Below, piece after piece: positions 24,358-24,596 of a DNA stretch of 24,596 nt. The notes beneath the pieces were generated by a model. The model was not told the DNA's origin, made no database searches, and saw nothing but the letters and a program-made list of their open reading frames with translations. The DNA comes from a virus. The first letter of the stretch is position 1. The number at the start of each line of letters is the position of its first letter. Location: positions 1 to 24,596 of the IMG/VR virus record IMGVR_UViG_3300025102_000276; one strand, 5' to 3'. Both the position numbers and the translations under genes were made by a program.

Positions 24358-24544
24358 TATCTTCGTTTAAAATAGATTTTATATATTGTACCACTTCCTG
24401 TTGTCCGGAGCGATACATGATGGAGGCTAAGTCCTCCTTGGGGTGGACGGGGTACCAAGCGAACTTGGTTTCCAAATCCTCTACCAGTTTCTCTAACTTT
24501 TCTGAATGAAAGTTAAGCGTACTGGGGTAGGTTTGTGTTTGCAT
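24344..24544 (-). CDS. Small conserved cyanophage protein of unknown function
   Basis: From the ATG at 24544 this is 66 aa. A TTG two codons upstream (24550) is possible but less likely. The segment FHSEKLEKLVEDLETKFAWY, then PVHPKEDLASIMYRSGQQEV and VQYIKSILNED, is a helical pattern I associate with small cyanophage proteins. Soluble, acidic. It overlaps the end of the upstream frame by 32 nt and the next gene by 14 nt. Confidence 0.7.
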   Translation of the reverse strand: MQTQTYPSTLNFHSEKLEKLVEDLETKFAWYPVHPKEDLASIMYRSGQQEVVQYIKSILNEDNVSI

Positions 24545-24596
24545 GTTCAAAAAACGCTGGCATACGAGCTGCTTTTGTGTCGGAAAACTGTGGAGC
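24513..24596 (-). CDS. C-terminal end of an upstream gene (partial)
   Basis: From the window edge one frame is open for 27 codons (…SDTKAARMPAFFEHANTNLP…) to TAA at 24513. Its codon use matches the neighbours. It overlaps the 66-aa gene by 32 nt, so it may be the real end of the preceding gene, but a fragment of this size cannot be identified. Confidence 0.4.
   Translation of the reverse strand, partial: APQFSDTKAARMPAFFEHANTNLPQYA

Noticed and set aside
1-24596. Phage RNA polymerase promoters of the Syn5 type, CRISPR arrays, insertion sequences
   Set aside because: Reading both strands, I saw no copy of the Syn5 promoter I recall, no regularly spaced repeats, and no transposase.

Overview
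This window is part of a lytic, T7-like marine cyanophage genome (a cyanopodovirus), almost certainly infecting Synechococcus or Prochlorococcus. The evidence is the order of virion genes: portal, scaffold, capsid, tail tubes A and B, gp13-, gp14-, gp15- and gp16-like internal proteins, then fibres. Two host-derived photosynthesis genes, hli and psbA (photosystem II D1), sit between scaffold and capsid, where cyanopodoviruses usually carry them. Every supported gene is on the minus strand, so the region is read from high to low coordinates.

Layout in the direction of transcription. 24596-24097: the tail end of an upstream gene and two small genes, the second resembling T7 gp7.3. 24104-21678: portal and scaffold. 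21675-20164: eight very small genes (16-124 aa), most of them very rich in Lys/Arg. 20164-18890: hli and psbA. 18889-18560: the only long non-virion-coding stretch. It holds a probable glutamine-II ('Downstream-peptide') riboswitch, a 34-aa peptide gene, a compact three-way-junction RNA over that gene's stop codon, and a run of small hairpins leading into the capsid gene. 18559-17381: major capsid protein, followed by a strong intrinsic terminator where T7 has T-phi. 17334-6676: tail tubes and internal core/ejection proteins. 6676-354: tail fibre with a T7 gp17-type N-terminus and a set of accessory fibre proteins, one with a cupredoxin-like domain. 334-1: start of a proline-rich gene that leaves the window.

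The genes form one tightly packed expression chain. Stop and start codons overlap or touch (TAATG, TAAATG, ATGA) at most junctions, so translational coupling is likely. The photosynthesis genes are embedded in the capsid-assembly part of the chain, so D1 and Hli should be made together with virion proteins. This fits the known role of phage D1 in keeping photosystem II running during infection.

The most interesting region is 18560-18889. A metabolite-sensing RNA, a tiny peptide gene and a structured RNA are stacked between the photosynthesis genes and the capsid gene. Together they look like a nitrogen-status-responsive leader. The riboswitch call rests on motif recognition and base pairing read by eye. 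The proposed link to capsid expression is inference.
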